The position numbers and the translations under genes are program-made. This document shows positions 59,645 through 64,000 of a stretch of DNA of 64,000 nt, piece by piece (position 1 is the stretch's first letter; every line of letters begins with the position of its first letter). The DNA lies in contig NC_079894.1 of NCBI RefSeq assembly GCF_024868665.1, forward strand, positions 6,039,426 through 6,103,425, given 5' to 3'. A model generated the notes under the pieces. That model had not been told where the DNA came from and made no database searches. It was given only the letters and a program-made list of their open reading frames with translations. The DNA is from Triplophysa rosa (lineage: Eukaryota; Chordata; Actinopteri; Cypriniformes; Nemacheilidae).

Positions 59645-62600
59645 TCAATGGTGAATGTACATATTTTCTGTCCACTCTTCAGTCTCCGCACATCTGTCCC
59701 GCTGGTACGGATAGTGATTGTGATGCGGCTGACTGTAGTGATGCTCTTGGCGCATGCGTGACTGGCTCTGGTGTCTCTGCTGCCTGTTACGCTCGTTGTG
59801 CTCCAGCTCGTAATCCTGCTGACCGTGGTAGGAATAATCCGCTGGGATGTCGGTTTGCCCCCGGCGGTGGTGATGATGACGATGGTGATGGTGGTGGTTG
59901 TGGTCCCTGTGAGATGCAGTCCTGTTGTGGTAGACCTCGGCTTGGTCCCGGTCGGCCTCGTCCAGCAGCACGCGTCTGCTCCGGTGGTCCGCGTACGCAG
60001 TGTCTTTTGTGGGAAGCAGCTCGGTGTCGGCGGGCTGTTGGTGACGCGTGTGGTGCTGGTGTTTGTTATGGTGTTCAGTCCGGTTTGTACTGGAGCGATG
60101 GTGATAATGATGGTGGTGATGATGATGGCTGTGTCTCTTTGGCTCACTACGAAGGAGTCTCTCCTCTTCCTCTGCCTCTTCTTGCACTTCCTCGTCCTCC
60201 TCTTTGGTCTCCTGGGGCTGGGCCAGATGCTCCTGCTGGGGCTCTTGAGATCCTTTTCTCTTGGTGGCAGCCGTCTTCTTGCCTTTCTGTTCATCCTGTG
60301 TACAGCAACATCAAAGAGTAGTGTTTGAGTTTTCTTTGTACTGCTTTCTTGTTTTCTTACACTGTCCTCAGAACATTCTCTGAATAGTTATCTGGCATTT
60401 GGGATTATTATTTGGGATGATAGTCACTAGTTGATTACAGTTTTTCTCGATAAGAGGTTTTAGAAACAGTGTTTTGAATTGATCTCACCAGTGTCTACGA
60501 CTATGTTGTAGTGTGAGTGTTCTTGAGGGCTTGTGTGTCATGTTCGGGGAAAAGTTTGCTTTTTCAGCAAGTTTGAACGGTTTTGAGTGGAGAGCTTTGT
60601 GTTGACCCGAAAATAGGATGTTTGGGTGAGAAGTTATGGATTTGTGTTTAGATTTTCGAGAAAAGTGTTTAAGCAATCGAGAAAAACTGTAATATGGTCA
60701 ATCAGTACATTATGATCAAGTTCAGACAAACTGCAGAGGTGCAGACTTATATTTCCTTGCAATCTGTCAGACAGCTTGTACATCTGGGTAACTCAAAGCG
60801 GTAGTTTGTAGCCAAAGATAATGCATTTTCATTTTAAACTACTGCTGTAACCTATATAAGAGTGCTTATTACCCTCCTCCACCCCAAGCTCCACCAGCCT
60901 AAATCTGTTTTCAGGATATTGTGCTTGACATGCTCACTGCAGCACAAGGGTTTCCAAACTATGAGTTAAGATTCACTTGTGGGTTGTGCAGAGTCACTTG
61001 GTGGTCAACGATAGAACAAACAGTTAAGTACTGTACAATTTAGTGACTAGAAACGACTATGGCAGTATCTTACCATAGGAGATTTTGGTACGGCAATTCA
61101 TTCATATATTTAATTCATTCACTATTCATACACAAGAGAATGAATTGGTTTTTCCCACATTTTTACATTTAAAAATATTTTGGCAGGTGTTGACATTATA
61201 CCTGTTTAGACGGGTACTGGAATTAAAAAGTTTGGGAACGCTTGTATTAGCAGTAACTCATTTAAATTGATTTCTTGAGTAGGACAATTAAAAATCCAAC
61301 AGTTAATTTCTCTAAAATGTACATATAGTATTTAGTTTATTTAATGAAAAGAAATAAGTATTTAACTAAACAATTATATTTTTATATACCCTTAATATTT
61401 TGGTGAATTCTAATTGAAATATTTGAGTTATTCAGATTTGCTACATTTTTTATTTACATTTACAGTATATTTCATTGATTTCACAACTTTTGTCATGATT
61501 CTGCCTCATCATGTCATGTCTTTCTTGGTCTAGTGGCAGGATCATGACAGAGCCTCATGTTTTGTGTGGAGAGAGACGTTATTGTTGGTTCTGACATAAC
61601 ATGCGCTCTCTCTGGTCTCATCTTTGGCCCCGCCCCTCTCGTTTCCTCGCTTAGCTTTCCATCAGTGTTTCATTCCCGACACCTACCTCTTGTTAATTAT
61701 CCTTTGTTAGTCTTCCTATACAATGCCCTTGTGTTTACTGTCCTGTGCTGTTTCGTTTTGTTTGATCTGCTTGTATGTCAAGCTCTTGTCCTTGTACCTT
61801 GCCTTGTCGAAATACCATAGCCTGTTGGATTCCTTGCCTAGTTTGAGGTCACGTGTATTAGATTGTCGTGTCTCCATTATTTAAATAGTAAGTCGAGTTA
61901 TTCTGTCTTCTTGTTTTTGCCCCCTCGTGGGAAGTGTTTGTTTTGTTGTTTATATATTGTTATGCTCCTGTTTTCTCCCCATCGTGGGTTTTTTGTTTGT
62001 TTAATAAAAGTCTACGTTTTGTGATCCGCTGCCTGCACCTGGGTTCTCTGTTCCTTGTGAAAATCCTGACATCTTTAACATTTACTCGAACTTTTTTTGT
62101 GTATATTGTTTCACCAAAAAAAATGTAGTAAATCACAATAAAAAAGTTAAAGTGCAAATACATCAACATCATCATGACCATTACAATTTATTCAGAGTTT
62201 TTTTTTCCGAAAAGATTCTAGCGTGCTGACAGGGTATTGTGTATTAGTGTTCTGTGAGACTACAACGTTTAATGGTTACAGCAGTCAAAGAAAATTCACT
62301 GCATTCGGCAATAACAATTACATAGGCATAACCTGAAGGTCTCCTTTTTGAGAATCTATTTAGATGTGGATAAATATAATGCTATAGATATTTTGCCTGT
62401 TTATTTGTTAAAGATATACTGTATCAGTTACCCTATAAATGACTGAACATGAATTTGTCTGATAAATGTAAACATTTCTTTAGCTACGGTTTTGCATTTC
62501 ACTGTTTTGCGTGACCAAATACCTTAGAAGCGAATAATGTTTAGTCTCGAGAAAGCGACCACACTATTATAAAGTTTACTTACTATGTGTAATATTTCTA

Positions 62601-63308
62601 ATGCTATCGATTGCAAAGCAATAGTAGATAGGCTACTAACACTACATGTATTTACCTCAGACACTACCATCTCACTCACCAAAGATCCTTTTACCTCAAG
62701 TCTTCTGTAAATGTCCAAGAGAGTTTAGTAAGAGGTGGAGAGGAAATTAAACAGAATAACAAACCACGAAAGCAAGATTTTTTTGACACACTGAAGCTTG
62801 GAGATGTTCCAAACAATTGAGATAAACTCAAAACTCAGTGGCAATAAATGTTATGAATATTTAAGCACCTGTTTAGTCATCAATACCAAAATCAATTTTT
62901 AGTCAGTGCTTTTGATCATTCAGGACTTCTAGGATGCATGAGTAAAAAATGCAAGTCCTCAATATTGATTAAACTGAAAGGCAGGAAATACGTACAATGT
63001 TTTGTTATGTAACCAACGCAGAACACAAATCTAGAGAGCACTTTAGTTGTTTCGTTTTCTTCTATTATCATCTATCTGTACAACTGAGATCTGAGCGTAC
63101 TTTCTCTCCTGTTTAAATATGTTTGAGGGTGTACCTTAGCAGGTGTGGGACTGGCGGGGAGTGTGTTTTCCGCCAGCTTCTCCAGCATGGGGTTGGCTGG
63201 CTCCATTTCAGGAGGGTGGGTGGCTCTCCAGTAGGCCTCCAGGTAATCTGCGATGTGCTCGCAGGCCTCCGAGAGCTGGTTCTCATCCAAGATGACATCA
63301 AAAAGCTC
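59645..63308 (-). CDS. cacnb2: voltage-gated calcium channel beta-2 subunit, last two coding exons
   Basis: Exon 63308-63135 (58 codons) reads [27 protein letters not shown], the end of the guanylate-kinase-like domain, then a Pro-rich linker. Exon 60295-59645 begins DEQKGKK at a good acceptor and ends ..[15 protein letters not shown], matching the EWNRDVYIRQ-type C terminus of CACNB2. The tail carries acidic runs, two long His-rich tracts and DTAYADHR, comparable with DSAYVEPK of the mammalian protein. Beta-2 binds the alpha-1 I-II loop (AID) in the cytoplasm and promotes channel surface expression. The SH3 domain and most of the GK domain lie beyond the right edge. CACNB4 and CACNB1 were considered; the tail fits beta-2 best. 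Confidence 0.93.
60296..63134. other. last cacnb2 intron
   Basis: 2.8 kb between the last two coding exons. Apart from the solo LTR at 61491-62071 I see no repeat or ORF of note. Short open frames here lack support. Confidence 0.6.
61491..62071 (+). mobile_element. solo LTR, diverged relative of elements A and B
   Basis: 581 bases from TGTCATGATTCTGCC to AATCCTGACA, with 5-base flanks ACTTT and TCTTT (four of five equal). It shares the LTR plan of A and B: terminal hairpin, TGTGTGGAGAGA hairpin (61569-61612), the CCCCTCTCGTTTCC block, GTTTAATAAAAG, and a CGCTGCCTGCACCTGGGTTC end. The internal region was lost by LTR-LTR recombination (inference). Confidence 0.85.
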
Positions 63309-64000
63309 CTGTGAGACACAGGAATGATGTCGTCATAAGGGTAAGCAAATGTTTAAGAATGAAATAAGGCTCTGTCTGAAATCTCAAACCATGACAGTAC
63401 ATACATGTTTTCATTGTCATGGGACATGTACTTCACTATGCTCATTTACTTTTTGACGTGTTTTTAAACAAGTACAATTTGACCGCAAAGTTAAACTATT
63501 TTGAGGTTTCACAAGGTTACTCATTTCACATACTGATTTTCGCACGCTATACAGGTGTGGGAGGTGCCGATTTCAGACACAGGGTATGTCAATAACTGTG
63601 GGCGTCCCTTAAGGTGCCTTGCAAAATAAAAAAATACCAAGTCTCTTGGTGATCAGCTCAAAATAGTTTTTAAATGAGTTTAGCTAAACTCAGGAATTAG
63701 AAAATAAGGGCAGTTGTAAAATGAGAGCACCAAAGCGGTACCACAGCATGAAAACCCATATATTAAGTGGCTTCTTACCAAATAAATAAAACATTTTTAT
63801 GGTTTTAATTTGAGCTAAAATATTTTTACTTCACGAAGAAAAACTCACCAGTAAGGCTTCATCAGTACCTAGCACAGTGTAAGTTGGTTTTTATCAAGGA
63901 TAATAGTCCATTATACATTTAAGAAATTATGTATAATAATATAATAAATAACTGACCAATCAGAATTGAGTATTCCATAGAGCCGTGTAACCAGTTAAAT
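63309..64000. other. cacnb2 intron to window edge
   Basis: No further exon found. The preceding GK-domain exon (expected to end ..KLAQCPP) is not in the window. Confidence 0.55.

Noticed and set aside
63835..63885. Possible extra cacnb2 exon between an acceptor-like and a donor-like site
   Set aside because: The translated 20-base piece does not match the expected end of the preceding exon (KLAQCPP), and the downstream exon already follows that point in the family.

Overview
The window looks like a teleost, most likely cyprinid, nuclear locus. It holds large intron-rich vertebrate genes with GT-AG introns, and a dense load of fish-type mobile DNA: Tc1/mariner, hAT and other foldback MITEs, tRNA-derived SINEs, L1/L2-like LINE pieces and LTR retroelements. 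The species cannot be named from sequence alone. All identifications come from reading translated exons against remembered protein families; no search was run. Layout, left to right: (1) 65-1996, minus: eight internal exons of plxdc2 (plexin domain containing 2); its 3' end runs off the left edge and its signal-peptide exon was not found. (2) 2.8-10.4 kb: mostly repeats, including a DNA transposon with an L1 fragment inside it, a candidate CpG-type promoter, and an unrecognised two-exon ORF at 6369-7730. (3) 10447-35478, minus: malrd1 (MAM and LDLa repeats, the Diet1 orthologue). About 49-51 exons can be joined in frame into roughly 2,350-2,420 residues with a signal peptide, 3 LDLa modules, 13 MAM domains and one membrane segment. 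(4) 38982-56642, plus: a complete mrc1 (macrophage mannose receptor). Its 31 exons sum to 4,317 bases, i.e. 1,438 codons plus stop. The modules are signal, ricin-B, FNII, 8 C-type lectin domains, TM and a short tail with FENPMY. (5) 59645-63308, minus: the last two coding exons of cacnb2 (calcium channel beta-2 subunit); the rest lies beyond the right edge. malrd1 and mrc1 are divergent, with 3.5 kb between their start codons. The four genes belong to the same vertebrate neighbourhood as human 10p12, but from memory of the human order (MRC1, SLC39A12, CACNB2, NSUN6, ARL5B, MALRD1, PLXDC2) mrc1 sits in a different place and orientation here. The genes have no obvious joint function. The most unusual signal is a family of short, non-autonomous LTR retroelements. 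There are two full copies: 17615-20668 (minus, in a malrd1 intron, TSD ACTTT) and 47129-49080 (plus, in an mrc1 intron, TSD ACATC). A diverged solo LTR lies in a cacnb2 intron (61491-62071). They carry one gag-like ORF and no pol. The ORF contains a codon-phased 24-base repeat that has grown to about 40 units in one copy and about 6 in the other. The LTRs hold two hairpins whose stems differ between subfamilies with paired changes. One LTR has a clean 12-base microinversion.
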